Shown here: in pieces, positions 1 through 8,923 of the stretch
Layout: the number at the start of each line of letters is the position of its first letter
Position numbering within the stretch: position 1 is the first letter of the stretch
NCBI RefSeq assembly: GCF_025685575.1
Contig: NZ_JAGSYD010000003.1
Coordinates: 62,001-126,000 of the forward strand
Source: Granulicella cerasi
GTDB lineage: Bacteria > Acidobacteriota > Terriglobia > Terriglobales > Acidobacteriaceae
DNA length: 64,000 nt
Direction: 5' to 3'
Translations under genes and position numbers: made by a program
The notes under the pieces: generated by a model
The model's input: the letters and a program-made list of their open reading frames with translations, nothing else
Database searches by the model: none
Told to the model about the DNA's origin: nothing

Positions 1-842
1 CACGGGCCCTGCGGATCGAGCTGCGCGTACGCCGTCCAATGCTTCAGTGCGCGGCGCGGCTCCTGCAGTCGTTCAAATGCCAGCGCAAGGTTGTAATGCG
101 CGTCCGCATACTGCGGCACCAGCGCCAGGGCTCGCTCGTAAGCCTTGATCGCCTCAGGCAGCTTCTGCATCTCGTCCAGCACGTTGCCGAGGTCAAAGAA
201 CGCCAGCGCGTACTCCGAGTCAGCTTCCGTGGCCTGGCGATACAGGCGCTCTGCGCCGAGGAAATCGCGCTCGTTGTAATGGATGGTGCCGAGGTTGATC
301 GCAGCCGCAGCGTGCGCCGGGTCGGCGGCCAGAATCTCCTTATAGAGCGCCTTCGCTTCTGCAAGTGTCGCGGGCTGCTCCTCCAGACGCACCGCGCGCA
401 GGAACATCTCCTGCAGCTCGCCGGGATGCGGCAATGCCTCAAACGCATTGCGATCGACGATCGAGATGCCCTGCGGCGAGAAATCAAAGTCGAAGCCGAG
501 CTGGCCGGTCATGGGGTCAACCAGCGCCCCGCCCTGCCGGAACGCCACGCGCGTGCCGTTCGAAACCGCCACGGACTCCAGCAGAGGATTCGCCATGCCC
601 GCCACCTTGCGCATCGCGTCGACAGACTCGCGAATACCCCTTACCGAAATGCGGGTCTTGGCGAGGTCGCGCAGCTTGCGGAGCTGCACCAGGTGATCAA
701 ACGTATATTGCTCAGCGACAGAAACCAGCCCCGCACGCTCCCAGGATGCCAACTGCCGCGACGGCAGACGGAGAATGCGGAGTACATCTTCACGGCGATA
801 TCGGCTCACGGCAGCGCTCGTCTTTCGGATGCAAGAACTCAA
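1..842 (-). CDS. MerR-like HTH plus TPR-repeat protein (C-terminus beyond window)
   Basis: Reading the minus strand from about position 842 gives an uninterrupted protein running off the left edge (about 280 residues visible). The N-terminal 70 residues look like a MerR-type winged helix (SRYRREDVLRILRLPSRQL, then WERAGLV and a TFDHLVQLRKL helix). The C-terminal 130 residues hold at least three tetratricopeptide repeats (AAAAINLGTIHYNERDF, ALAFFDLGNVLDEM, ADAHYNLALAFERL). No ATG is available. TTG at 842, with GGAGA 6 bases upstream, is the best start; GTG at 848 or 814 are alternatives. A DNA-binding head on a TPR scaffold suggests a regulator acting through protein contacts. The target is unknown. 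Confidence 0.68.
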   Translation of the reverse strand, partial: MSSCIRKTSAAVSRYRREDVLRILRLPSRQLASWERAGLVSVAEQYTFDHLVQLRKLRDLAKTRISVRGIRESVDAMRKVAGMANPLLESVAVSNGTRVAFRQGGALVDPMTGQLGFDFDFSPQGISIVDRNAFEALPHPGELQEMFLRAVRLEEQPATLAEAKALYKEILAADPAHAAAAINLGTIHYNERDFLGAERLYRQATEADSEYALAFFDLGNVLDEMQKLPEAIKAYERALALVPQYADAHYNLALAFERLQEPRRALKHWTAYAQLDPQGP

Positions 843-958
843 TGACACTCTCCAGCCGAACCCGCCTTAGCTGGATTCCTTGAGATGGAGTATGCGTGTA
901 GTTATTGCCGCATTCAAGAGTTTCGTGCATGGCTTTTGCGAAAAGACGTGGATAACTC

Positions 959-974
959 GAACCAACGATGGTTC
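959..974. promoter_or_regulatory. Short inverted repeat in divergent promoter region
   Basis: GAACCA-ACGA-TGGTTC is a perfect 6-bp inverted repeat. It lies in the 200-base gap between the divergent HTH-TPR gene and the phospholipase D-like gene. Its position suits an operator for the HTH protein, but this is inference from placement only. Confidence 0.25.
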
Positions 975-1044
975 ATCCTGACTTTTCAACAGCAAAGCAC
1001 GTTCCAACAGGCTTTCCACCCATGCGTTGCGTAGACTCGGCTCG

Positions 1045-1647
1045 ATGAAACTTCGCTCGACGCTGCTGCTCTTTGCTCTGCTTCCGCTGGCCGGTTGCCG
1101 CTCCACTCCGGCCGTGAACGGCGGCTTCGAAAGCCACTACGCGCCCGCCGAAAACCTCGAAGCCATCGACACCTCGAACTTCCGCACTGCGCAACGCAGC
1201 ATCGAACTCTGCGCCTACAGCCTCACCGACCACCTGCTCGCGCAGGAGCTCATCAACGCCGGCAAGCGCGGCGTGCGGGTGAGGATCTATCTGGACCAGG
1301 TACAGACGCAGGGCGAACTCGCGCGCGAGGACAAGTCCCAGGAGCGCGTGCAGGATGAAGAGTCCGACGACCTCAGCAAGTTCGATGTACTGCGCTCGCT
1401 CGCAGCCACGCCCAACGTCTCGGTCGAGGTGAAGCGCTCGAAGACGCTGATGCACCTGAAGAGCTACGTCGTGGACGGCAGCCTGCTGCGCTCAGGCTCA
1501 GCGAACTTCTCGCCCACCGGAGAAAAGCGCCAGGACAATGACCTGACGCTCACTCGTGACACAGCTGCCGTCGGCCGCTTTGAACGCAACTTCGAGGTGC
1601 TCTGGGCGCGACGCGATAACGTCGGCCTCGACAATCTGCGCCGCTAG
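1045..1647 (+). CDS. Phospholipase D-like lipoprotein
   Basis: 200 residues. The N-terminus is a lipoprotein signal with lipobox LAGC (Cys18), so the mature protein should be lipid-anchored outside the cytoplasm. A single PLD/HKD motif is present: H137, K139 and D144 in HLKSYVVD, followed by GSANFS and a conserved Asn (N165), as in Nuc-type endonucleases that dimerise to form the active site. It could be a phosphodiesterase or nuclease; the substrate cannot be read. The ATG at 1045 is preferred over TTG at 1027 because it begins the signal peptide directly. It ends 4 bp into the convergent neighbour. Confidence 0.8.
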   Translation: MKLRSTLLLFALLPLAGCRSTPAVNGGFESHYAPAENLEAIDTSNFRTAQRSIELCAYSLTDHLLAQELINAGKRGVRVRIYLDQVQTQGELAREDKSQERVQDEESDDLSKFDVLRSLAATPNVSVEVKRSKTLMHLKSYVVDGSLLRSGSANFSPTGEKRQDNDLTLTRDTAAVGRFERNFEVLWARRDNVGLDNLRR

Positions 1648-2072
1648 CGCAGATTCACCCAGCGCCCTTCAACCTTTTTCTTACCGATGGCGTCGAGGAC
1701 GCGTGCCTCTTCCTGCCCCAGCCTCGTGCGGCATTTCGCAGTGTCGTTTCCGCTGGTGGACTGGATGCGGCAGGCCCGCAGCGCGAAGAGCAGATCGTTC
1801 ACCTCCGCGAGCGCGCGCTCCTCGCGGTCGGTGCTCGTCATAGCCTTCAGATTGCCGTAGACGGTTTCCACGTTCTGCATCTGGCTCGTAAGCTGCTCCG
1901 GCGCTGCGGCCAGGTCGACCGCGTCCACGGCATCGACGGTGCTCTCCACCGCAGTGACGAAGGTGTTGCTCAGCGGCTCCCCTTCGGGACGCACTTCGCG
2001 CGGCGTCTGCGCAGCGACTCCCGCAGAAGCCATCATCAACACCACCGCCAAGCCCCAACGCTTCGTCGCCAT
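1644..2072 (-). CDS. Secreted protein of unknown function
   Basis: 142 residues. The ATG at 2072 sits behind a good AGGGGAGAG ribosome site and starts a classical signal peptide (MATKRWGLAVVLMMASAGVAAQ, cleaved near AAQ). The mature part is a soluble, acidic, probably helical protein with two cysteines (ALRACR, AKCRTR) that could form a disulfide. I recognise no family. Its stop overlaps the stop of the convergent phospholipase D-like gene by 4 bp, and no hairpin separates them. Confidence 0.65.
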   Translation of the reverse strand: MATKRWGLAVVLMMASAGVAAQTPREVRPEGEPLSNTFVTAVESTVDAVDAVDLAAAPEQLTSQMQNVETVYGNLKAMTSTDREERALAEVNDLLFALRACRIQSTSGNDTAKCRTRLGQEEARVLDAIGKKKVEGRWVNLR

Positions 2073-2215
2073 CCACTCTCCCCTTGCGGCATCACCATGC
2101 CCTTCTCCGAACATAAACCGTCGCGCCGGCTTGGGATCAGAGCGACGACGCAACTATTCGCCAGCGCGATTTGGTTTTCCACGCAATTTTCCGTAGAATG
2201 AACTCAAGGAAGTTG

Positions 2216-2291
2216 GCCGATGTAGCTCAGTTGGTAGAGCAGCTGATTCGTAATCAGCAGGTCAACGGTTCGAGTCCGTTCATCGGCTCCA
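2216..2291 (+). tRNA. tRNA-Thr (anticodon CGT)
   Basis: The acceptor stem GCCGATG pairs with CATCGGC. The D-loop (TAGCTCAGTTGGTAGAG) and T-arm (GTTCGAGTC) are canonical. The anticodon arm is GCTGA-TTCGTAA-TCAGC, giving anticodon CGT (Thr, ACG codon). CCA is encoded at 2289-2291. It is a solitary tRNA in a short intergenic region, followed by a terminator hairpin. Confidence 0.95.
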
Positions 2292-2315
2292 TTACGCCAA
2301 GCTTTCTGAATGACC

Positions 2316-2343
2316 GCCGCTCGCGAGAGCGGCTTTTATTTTT
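2316..2343 (+). terminator. Terminator after tRNA-Thr
   Basis: Stem GCCGCTC-GCGA-GAGCGGC followed by a T-rich tail (TTTTATTTTT), 25 bases after the tRNA 3' end. This is a canonical intrinsic terminator. Confidence 0.85.
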
Positions 2344-2391
2344 CCCCGCGACATTCTCTGTTCAATTACGACCGCGTTTTCCACAAACGCA

Positions 2392-2422
2392 AAAGAGCCG
2401 CCCGGCAACAGGGCGGCTCTTT
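2392..2422. terminator. Bidirectional terminator hairpin
   Basis: A perfect 12-bp stem, AAAGAGCCGCCC with GGGCGGCTCTTT, around a 7-base loop. A's on one side and T's on the other let it act on both strands. It probably ends the leftward DUF6599-like transcript about 145 bases past its stop. The remaining bases 2423-2567 show nothing I can name. Confidence 0.7.
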
Positions 2423-2567
2423 CATCTATGGGAGGCAGTTCCAACGGAGGCAAAGCCATCAGAACTCTCTGGTGCAAGAGTATGGTCGGTGTTCCCGCAT
2501 GTCAAGGTATTCCGCAGGGAAATCATAAACCGTTCTACTTCAATCACTTGCGCGCTTTTCCGGCGGT

Positions 2568-3755
2568 TTAGCGGGTTTCTTCCGGGTTTTCTGGCCGCTC
2601 GACGGATTTTTCCTGTGCAAAGCTCGCGGGAGCGTTCTGCGGATCGAGGTGAAGGCTCAAAAACTCCACTTCTGCAGCCGCGGGCTTGCCGCGTAGCACG
2701 CGAATGGCCGCTCTGCCGCCGCCCAGGAAGAGCCCCAGCAGGACCGCCGCTGCGCAGAGGACGCCGGAGAGGATCATGATGTTCGCCAGCAGGCTTGCGG
2801 TCTTGCGCACCTCGCTGTGGAACTCCGGCGGAGGATTACCGCGCTCGGTCGAGGCGATCTGCTTCATATGGACGCCATCGATCATCGCCTGCGCCGCTGC
2901 TGGTGAGAACGTGCCGCTCGCCAACACTACCAGCAGGGCTTCACGCTTCACCTTGGCCGTCTCGAACTTCGGGCCAAGCCCAGGCAGAACAGCCTGCACA
3001 TGCTTCAGCGAGGCGGTGGCGATCTGCGGCGTCGGGTAGAAGAAAAGCGTCAGCGTTTCTTCACCCCGCTTGTCCTTATAAGTGGCGGTCACGGCTTCCC
3101 CGCTCTTTTCCCAGCCAAGACCAGCGGAAGGCAGCACGCCGCCCTCGCCCGAGTAAGTCGCCGCGCCGAGCGCGTAGCGGACACTGCCGTCCACCAGCGA
3201 CTTCGTCGGGAGATACGTTGGCAGCAACGGCGGTTGAGCGGCCGAACCGCGAACCGCAGGCAGCGAGCCAGCGAGCGGCTTCAGCGCCTCAACATCGGCA
3301 CGCGTTACCGGATAGGCCACCACGACGGTCGCGCCCTGCTGAAAGAGGATCGCGTTCTCGCCGACAGCATCGGAGGCACCGAGCGACTTCTCGTCCTTGA
3401 GGCCCGGCTTGCGAACGAGCGTGTAAGCACTCCACGCTCCGGAGAAGTCCCCGAACTGAACCGCTTCGACGCGCATCACGCGTCCGCCGGGGCCGACGAA
3501 GCTAGTCACCTCCGAGCGCTGCGGATTCGCCTCCTGCAGTGCGGCGTGGTTCGCATTCACCAGCGACATCGCCGGTTCTGCGGTGGGAGCCTGCGCGCTG
3601 GCATCGGCCTTCCACGCACCGAAGGCGGGCGGCAACAGAGAGGCGTGCGCGGGTACGAGCGTCGCGGAGTTCTGCGCCAGAGCGGCGGAAGCGGAAGCAC
3701 CGAGGAGCAAAGCTCCGAGGGCGCTGAAAAGGGTGCGGCTGCGTCGCGTCATCAT
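2568..3755 (-). CDS. DUF6599-like secreted, membrane-anchored protein
   Basis: 395 residues. A signal peptide (TLFSALGALLLGASASAALA) is followed by a long extracytoplasmic region that starts with LLPPAFGAW and contains two similar halves. A single membrane helix lies near residues 320-345 (LLANIMILSGVLCAAAVLLG), and the cytoplasmic tail is short and Pro/Glu-rich. This layout matches proteins labelled DUF6599 in acidobacteria, whose function is unknown; that match is from memory. It has its own promoter region, divergent from ispF. Confidence 0.65.
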   Translation of the reverse strand: MMTRRSRTLFSALGALLLGASASAALAQNSATLVPAHASLLPPAFGAWKADASAQAPTAEPAMSLVNANHAALQEANPQRSEVTSFVGPGGRVMRVEAVQFGDFSGAWSAYTLVRKPGLKDEKSLGASDAVGENAILFQQGATVVVAYPVTRADVEALKPLAGSLPAVRGSAAQPPLLPTYLPTKSLVDGSVRYALGAATYSGEGGVLPSAGLGWEKSGEAVTATYKDKRGEETLTLFFYPTPQIATASLKHVQAVLPGLGPKFETAKVKREALLVVLASGTFSPAAAQAMIDGVHMKQIASTERGNPPPEFHSEVRKTASLLANIMILSGVLCAAAVLLGLFLGGGRAAIRVLRGKPAAAEVEFLSLHLDPQNAPASFAQEKSVERPENPEETR

Positions 3756-3875
3756 CTACACCTTCGAGACTACACGCGGTCGAAGGACGCCGCACGAGCC
3801 TCCTTATTAGACACCGCTCGCGCGCATCGGTTCCCTTCGCGAAACTCCTCAACTCATCGGGTTAGAATCACCTGC

Positions 3876-4502
3876 ATGGGTATGCGCATTGGTCTCGGCT
3901 TCGACTCTCACGCTTTCAAGGCGGATGTTCCGCTCGTCATCGGCGGGCTGAAGATCGATCATCCTGAGGGCCTGGCCGGACACTCCGACGGCGACCTGCT
4001 GCTGCACGCCATTACCGACGCTCTGCTCGGCGCAGTTTCTGCTGGCGATATCGGCACGTTCTTCCCGCCGACCGACCCGAAGTGGAAGGGCACCGACTCG
4101 ACCGTCTTCCTGAAGACGGCGCTCGAGGAAGTCGCGCTCGCTGGCTACAAGATCGTGAACCTGGACTGCGTGCTCATCATGCACCGCCCCAAGATCGTGC
4201 CGATCGCCGAGAAGATGCGCGAGCGCGTTGCAGACCTGCTGGGCATCGACATGAAGGACGTGAGCCTGAAGGGCAAGACCCCTGAAGGTCTTCCGCAGGA
4301 TGGCACCGCGGTAGCGCACGTCGTCGTGCTGCTGGAGTCGATCACGATTCCCGACGAGCACAAGCACCTGACGCTGCACGCTGAAGCTCCGCTCGACGCA
4401 GACATCGACGGCGTAGTGGGCGAACTCGTCCGCGACACGCACGACATCTCGGCCCTCGGCCGCAAGGTGCCCGCCTTCGATCCCGGCGACGACCTCACCT
4501 AA
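3876..4502 (+). CDS. ispF: 2-C-methyl-D-erythritol 2,4-cyclodiphosphate synthase
   Basis: Converts CDP-methylerythritol 2-phosphate to the cyclodiphosphate with release of CMP in the non-mevalonate isoprenoid pathway. The first ~155 residues follow IspF closely. Metal ligands are D10, H12 (GFDSH) and H44 (LLLHAITDALL), with GHSDGD, DIGTFFPPTDP and a TPEG substitute for the usual TTEK loop. The protein is 208 residues, so it carries about 50 extra C-terminal residues beyond the normal ~160-residue length. ATG at 3876 or 3882 may be used. The stop TAATG overlaps the next start by one base, suggesting translational coupling. Confidence 0.93.
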   Translation: MGMRIGLGFDSHAFKADVPLVIGGLKIDHPEGLAGHSDGDLLLHAITDALLGAVSAGDIGTFFPPTDPKWKGTDSTVFLKTALEEVALAGYKIVNLDCVLIMHRPKIVPIAEKMRERVADLLGIDMKDVSLKGKTPEGLPQDGTAVAHVVVLLESITIPDEHKHLTLHAEAPLDADIDGVVGELVRDTHDISALGRKVPAFDPGDDLT

Positions 4503-5212
4503 TGAAGCCGCTCACACTCGCTCTGCCGCTCGCGTTGTGCCTCTGCGCTTCGTCCGCTCACGCGAGCGATAAGAACCTGCATCCGTCGTTTCCCATGGAT
4601 GACGGCAAGGCTACGCTGACCTTTGACTTCACGAACGCCCCCGACCTCGCGGACTGGGGCATGGAGAAGATCGCGCCAGCGATCGAGCGCTGGTATCCGC
4701 GCATTGCGACGATGCTCGCCTCGCCCGGCTTCCATGCGTCGAAGACCGTCGTCGTCGAGTTCAAGACGCAGACGAATGTGCCTGCTTATACCGAGGGCCA
4801 CACCATCACGGCGAACGCGGAGTACTTCCGCAAGCGACCTCAAGACGTAAACGCGCTGGTCCACGAGGCCACGCATGTCATTCAGGCATACGGCTCAGCG
4901 GACAATCCATCGTGGCTCGTTGAGGGCCTGGATGACTATATCCGCTTCTACATCGTCGAGCCCGAGACCAACGGCGCAACGATCAAGCCGGAGCGCATCG
5001 CGAGCGTGCACTACAACGACAGCTACCGCACCACGGCGAACTTCCTTCACTGGCTAGTGAAGCAGTACGGCTCCAACGTCATCGAGGAGTTGAACGCCGC
5101 CATGCGCGACGGTCGCTACAAGCCAGAGATTTGGATCAAGCTGACGGGACACTCCGCGGATGACCTCGGCGCGCAGTGGAAGCAAAACCTCACTGCCACA
5201 GCATCGAACTAG
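4502..5212 (+). CDS. Secreted basic-secretory-protein-like putative zinc peptidase
   Basis: 236 residues with signal peptide MKPLTLALPLALCLCASSAHA. The core carries a zinc-metallopeptidase helix, HEATHVIQAYG (H121, E122, H125), and then a WLVEGLDDYIRFY helix. This is the arrangement of the plant-like basic secretory protein family (PF04450), whose members carry HExxH but whose activity is largely uncharacterised. It is probably periplasmic or secreted. Its ATG shares one base with the ispF stop, so it should be co-translated with ispF, although no metabolic link is obvious. Confidence 0.78.
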   Translation: MKPLTLALPLALCLCASSAHASDKNLHPSFPMDDGKATLTFDFTNAPDLADWGMEKIAPAIERWYPRIATMLASPGFHASKTVVVEFKTQTNVPAYTEGHTITANAEYFRKRPQDVNALVHEATHVIQAYGSADNPSWLVEGLDDYIRFYIVEPETNGATIKPERIASVHYNDSYRTTANFLHWLVKQYGSNVIEELNAAMRDGRYKPEIWIKLTGHSADDLGAQWKQNLTATASN

Positions 5213-5257
5213 CCTTCGATCCTTCGGCTAACTGCGTGATGCGCTACACTGGCGCAA

Positions 5258-6844
5258 ATGCTCCCCCATCGCTGTGTTGCTGCGCTCCTGTTGAGCGCGT
5301 CGCTTTCTTGCGCCGCGCAGAGCACCCCCGCCCCTGAACACTTCCGCCTCGTGCTACCTAACGCTCCGGGTGCTATCGTCATCGAAACCTCCGGCGGTTG
5401 GGTGATCGATCACGCTACGCTCACGAACAAGGGCAAGCGTCCAGTGGTGCAACTCCACCATGAAAAGCTCGGCTTCGAGGTTTCCTACATCCTCGACCAC
5501 GACCCACCGTATTACGAAACCGACGAAGCGTGTCTCAGAGACACGTTGAGAGGCCTGGAAAAAGGAAAGCTCTCCACATGGTCGATGTCTGCGCGCAAGA
5601 CAGCTACGCACCCGCTTGACAATGGCGGCAGTATCCCCGTGATCTCCTACCGCATCGATGCAATCGAAGGGAAACCGGTCGACCAGCAGAACGTCTTTGG
5701 CTTCCGTGCAGAGGACCACACCTGCGCCACCATCCACATCTCTCGCGCTAATTTCACCGTTGCGGATCAGCCGGTCCTGGACGCTCTGCTCTCCAATTTC
5801 CGCTTCGAACCGAAATACGTCGCCACGGAGGAGGACCGCCAGCAGATGGCGAAGCTTCTGCCTCCGGCAATGGCAAGACTGTATGACAAAGGTCTAAGTG
5901 AAGCTGCCGACGCCGGGCCCGTTCCCGCACGGCAAGACAGCCGACAGTCGCTCACCTTCTCCCTGGCATCGCATCCGGGCTACCTCCATCTGGACGCGCC
6001 GAATTTCGTCATTAGCGAACTCTCCGCGAAGCCGAATGGCAAGGAGTTCGGCATTCGCGCTGAGGACAAGACGCTAAGCCACGCAGGCTTCCTCGGCTTC
6101 CTGTTTCTGCCTGAACCAGCGCAGCCCAATGCAGAGGCTTGCCGAGAGTGGATGCTGCGCCACGAGGGGAAAGGAGGGATGAAATCGAAGGTCCTTTCGA
6201 GGTCCACGATCAAGAGCGACTCGGGCGTTGAGATTGCCATGGTTGACCTGCGCGACGATAAAGCTGGAGCCTTCGCCTATCAGCGTCGCGGCTTCATCGC
6301 GCAAGGACAGCTCTGTGCGGACCTGGTGCTCTTCGCGGCCAACGAGACGATGCTGCAGAGCGATCAGTCCCTCTTCACCTCAGCCACCTTCCATCCCGAT
6401 CAAAAGCCAGACTTCTTCGCCAAGATGCGCTACGCCAAGGTGCTATCCGATCACCATGCCGACGTAGCCGCGGCTCCTGTATACGAAGACGCGATCAAGG
6501 ACGCCGATCAAACACCAGAGCCGTTGAAGTGGCGTCGTGTCGCCGCCGATCAAGCGAGTATGGCCTACGGCATGGCGGGCGACCTCAAGCACTCGCGCGC
6601 GATCAACGAAGCGGCTATCGCGAAAGACCCTGACTATCCGCTCTACTACTACAACCTCGCCTGCGCCGACGCCGAAGCTGGCGACGCGAAAGCAGCCCAG
6701 AGCCACCTGAAGCAGGCATTCAATCGCCGCGCCAATGTGATCCCCGGAGAAACTCTTCCGGACCCGAGGACAGATGACTCGATCCTGAAACTTAAAGGCA
6801 ATCAGGAGTTCTGGCAGTTTGTGCAGAGTCTGCCGAAGTCTTAG
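5258..6844 (+). CDS. Secreted protein of unknown function with C-terminal TPR-like helices
   Basis: 528 residues. A signal peptide (CVAALLLSASLSCAAQ) precedes two similar extracytoplasmic halves of about 190 residues. Each half has a paired-Cys pattern (DEACLRDTLRG/EDHTCATIHIS and EACREWMLRHEG/GQLCADLVLF), suggesting an internal duplication with one disulfide per half. The C-terminal 120 residues resemble TPR helices (YYYNLACADAEAGDAKAAQSH). I do not recognise a named family. It starts 45 bases after the protease-like gene and may belong to the same transcript. Confidence 0.6.
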   Translation: MLPHRCVAALLLSASLSCAAQSTPAPEHFRLVLPNAPGAIVIETSGGWVIDHATLTNKGKRPVVQLHHEKLGFEVSYILDHDPPYYETDEACLRDTLRGLEKGKLSTWSMSARKTATHPLDNGGSIPVISYRIDAIEGKPVDQQNVFGFRAEDHTCATIHISRANFTVADQPVLDALLSNFRFEPKYVATEEDRQQMAKLLPPAMARLYDKGLSEAADAGPVPARQDSRQSLTFSLASHPGYLHLDAPNFVISELSAKPNGKEFGIRAEDKTLSHAGFLGFLFLPEPAQPNAEACREWMLRHEGKGGMKSKVLSRSTIKSDSGVEIAMVDLRDDKAGAFAYQRRGFIAQGQLCADLVLFAANETMLQSDQSLFTSATFHPDQKPDFFAKMRYAKVLSDHHADVAAAPVYEDAIKDADQTPEPLKWRRVAADQASMAYGMAGDLKHSRAINEAAIAKDPDYPLYYYNLACADAEAGDAKAAQSHLKQAFNRRANVIPGETLPDPRTDDSILKLKGNQEFWQFVQSLPKS

Positions 6845-6897
6845 ACTGGTCGCCTCAGCTCACTACACGACTTGCATGCCCTCTGGAGGTTTCACCG

Positions 6898-7314
6898 ATG
6901 GATCCGCAACAAGCTCAGCAGCAAATGGCACACGCCTTCGCCCTCCTCATTCCGATGATCCTGATGTTCTGGGTGGTCGGCGCGGCGATCATCATCATTC
7001 CCTTCTGGCAGATCTTCAAGAAGGCCGGCATGGCGCCCGCGCTGTCGTTTCTGATGGTGCTGCCGCTGGTGAACCTGGTGATGCTTTACGTGCTCGCGTT
7101 CTCGCACTGGAAGATCATCCCGGCACCGCAGTTTGGCTACCAGCCCCAGCAGCCATACCCTCCGGTTCCCTATCCTCCGCAGGCCTACGCACCGCCGCAA
7201 CCGCCTTCGCCGTACGCCACCCCTCACCCGCCTGCGACCACCCCAACGGGCGATCCGGTCCCGCAGGTCGTCACGTCGATTCCTCCGGCGGACGACGAAC
7301 CTACGGGCGTCTAG
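6898..7314 (+). CDS. Small membrane protein with proline-rich tail
   Basis: 138 residues. Two membrane helices (FALLIPMILMFWVVGAAIII and LSFLMVLPLVNLVMLYVLAF) are followed by a Pro/Tyr/Gln-rich cytoplasmic tail (repeated YPPVPYPP-type units) typical of low-complexity scaffolding tails. A GGAGG-like site at 6884-6888 (TCTGGAGGTTTCACCG) supports the ATG at 6898. Function unknown. Confidence 0.7.
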   Translation: MDPQQAQQQMAHAFALLIPMILMFWVVGAAIIIIPFWQIFKKAGMAPALSFLMVLPLVNLVMLYVLAFSHWKIIPAPQFGYQPQQPYPPVPYPPQAYAPPQPPSPYATPHPPATTPTGDPVPQVVTSIPPADDEPTGV

Positions 7315-7386
7315 CCGTCATCTGCAGGTCGCGACGCGTTCGCGGCCTGCAGACCTAGTAAGATCAGGGGTGGAACGATTTACGAA

Positions 7387-8895
7387 ATGACTCCTGAGAC
7401 AACTCCCGCATCCTCTGCGCGCAAGACGCGCGTCCGCATCGCCCCCTCGCCCACCGGCGACCCGCACGTTGGCACGGCCTACATCGGCCTGCTCAACTAC
7501 CTCTTCGCCAAGCAACGCGGCGGCGAGTTTGTCCTGCGCATCGAAGACACCGACCGCACCCGCTTCGTCGCAAGCTCCGAGCAGATGATCTTCGACGCCC
7601 TGCACTGGGTCGGCCTCGAGTGGAACGAAGGCCCCGACGTCGGCGGTCCGTTCGGCCCGTATCGCCAGAGCGAGCGCACCGAAATCTATCGCGAATACTG
7701 CGACAAGCTGCTGCAGAGCGGTCACGCGTACCGCGCGTTCGAGACCGCCGAAGAGCTCGAAGCCGAGCGCAAAGCGCAACTCGCAGCGAAGCTGCCCCCG
7801 CGCTACACCGGCCGCTCGCGCAACCTGAGCCCCGAAGAAGTACAGGCTGAGCTCGCCGCAGGCAAGCCCTTCACCATCCGCCTCAAGGTGCCCTCCGAAG
7901 GCTCGATGACCTTCCGCGACGAGCTGCGCGGCGACATCACCTTCGAGTACACCAACGTCGACGACCAGGTGCTGATGAAGTCTGACGGCTTCCCCACCTA
8001 TCACCTGGCCAACGTGGTCGATGACCACCTGATGGGCATCACCGACGTCATCCGCGCCGAAGAGTGGATCTCCTCCACGCCGAAGCACGTGCTGCTCTAC
8101 AAGGGTTTTGGCTGGGAAATGCCCAAGTTCTGGCACATGCCCCTGCTGCGCAACGTGGACAAGTCAAAGATCTCCAAGCGCAAGAACCCCGTGAGCCTGA
8201 ACTACTACAAGGACTCCGGCTACCTGCCGAACGCGATGCTAAACTTCCTCGGCCTGATGGGCGGCGGCATGGCCCAGCCCACCGAGCAGGAGATCGTCTC
8301 GAAAGGCTTGAACACCAAGGAAGGCGATATCTTCTCGCTCGCCGAGATGACCGAGCGCTTCGACTTCTCGCGCATCTCGCTCGGCGGCCCGGTCTTCGAC
8401 CTCGTCAAGCTGAAGTGGCTGAACGGCGAATATATCCGCAAGCTCACGCCTGAAGAGTTCTTCGCCGAGATGCGCAAGACCGTCTTCTCCGACGAGTATC
8501 TGCGCGCGATCGCGCCGCTGGTGCAGAACCGACTCGAGACCCTCGGCGGCTTCGGCGACATGACCTCGTTCCTCTTCTCCGACAACGTGATGCCAGCAGA
8601 GACCACGTGGCTGCCGAAGAAGCGCACCGTCGAAGAGACGCTTGCCTTCGCCGGCGAACTGCTCGGCGTGCTCGAAAAGGCAGAGTGGGAAGCCTCGGCC
8701 ATCGAGGCCGCGATGAAGCAACTCGGCGAAGAGCAGCAGTGGAGCGTGAAGGAAAACTTCATGCTGCTGCGCGCGATCCTTACCGGCTCGACGCAGTCGC
8801 CACCGCTGATGGAGTCGCTGATCGTCTTCGGCAAGGCGCGTTCGCTCGACCGCGTGCGCCGCTTCATCGACGCACAGAAGAAAGTTCGTCGCTAA
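7387..8895 (+). CDS. gltX: Glutamate--tRNA ligase
   Basis: Class I aminoacyl-tRNA synthetase that charges tRNA-Glu in the cytoplasm. 502 residues, normal for GltX. The HIGH-type motif is SPTGDPHVGTAYIGLLNY; the RIEDTDRTR glutamate-binding strand and the KISKR version of KMSKS (in KSKISKRKNP) are all present. The C-terminal anticodon-binding domain is complete. It appears monocistronic or grouped with the VOC gene 28 bases downstream. Confidence 0.97.
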   Translation: MTPETTPASSARKTRVRIAPSPTGDPHVGTAYIGLLNYLFAKQRGGEFVLRIEDTDRTRFVASSEQMIFDALHWVGLEWNEGPDVGGPFGPYRQSERTEIYREYCDKLLQSGHAYRAFETAEELEAERKAQLAAKLPPRYTGRSRNLSPEEVQAELAAGKPFTIRLKVPSEGSMTFRDELRGDITFEYTNVDDQVLMKSDGFPTYHLANVVDDHLMGITDVIRAEEWISSTPKHVLLYKGFGWEMPKFWHMPLLRNVDKSKISKRKNPVSLNYYKDSGYLPNAMLNFLGLMGGGMAQPTEQEIVSKGLNTKEGDIFSLAEMTERFDFSRISLGGPVFDLVKLKWLNGEYIRKLTPEEFFAEMRKTVFSDEYLRAIAPLVQNRLETLGGFGDMTSFLFSDNVMPAETTWLPKKRTVEETLAFAGELLGVLEKAEWEASAIEAAMKQLGEEQQWSVKENFMLLRAILTGSTQSPPLMESLIVFGKARSLDRVRRFIDAQKKVRR

Positions 8896-8923
8896 AACCC
8901 GAGCGAGGTTTATGCTGACCCGC

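Noticed and set aside
3000..3875. A longer N-terminus for IspF
   Set aside because: The frame stays open upstream, but the region lies opposite the DUF6599-like gene and IspF homology begins at MRIGLGFDSH.
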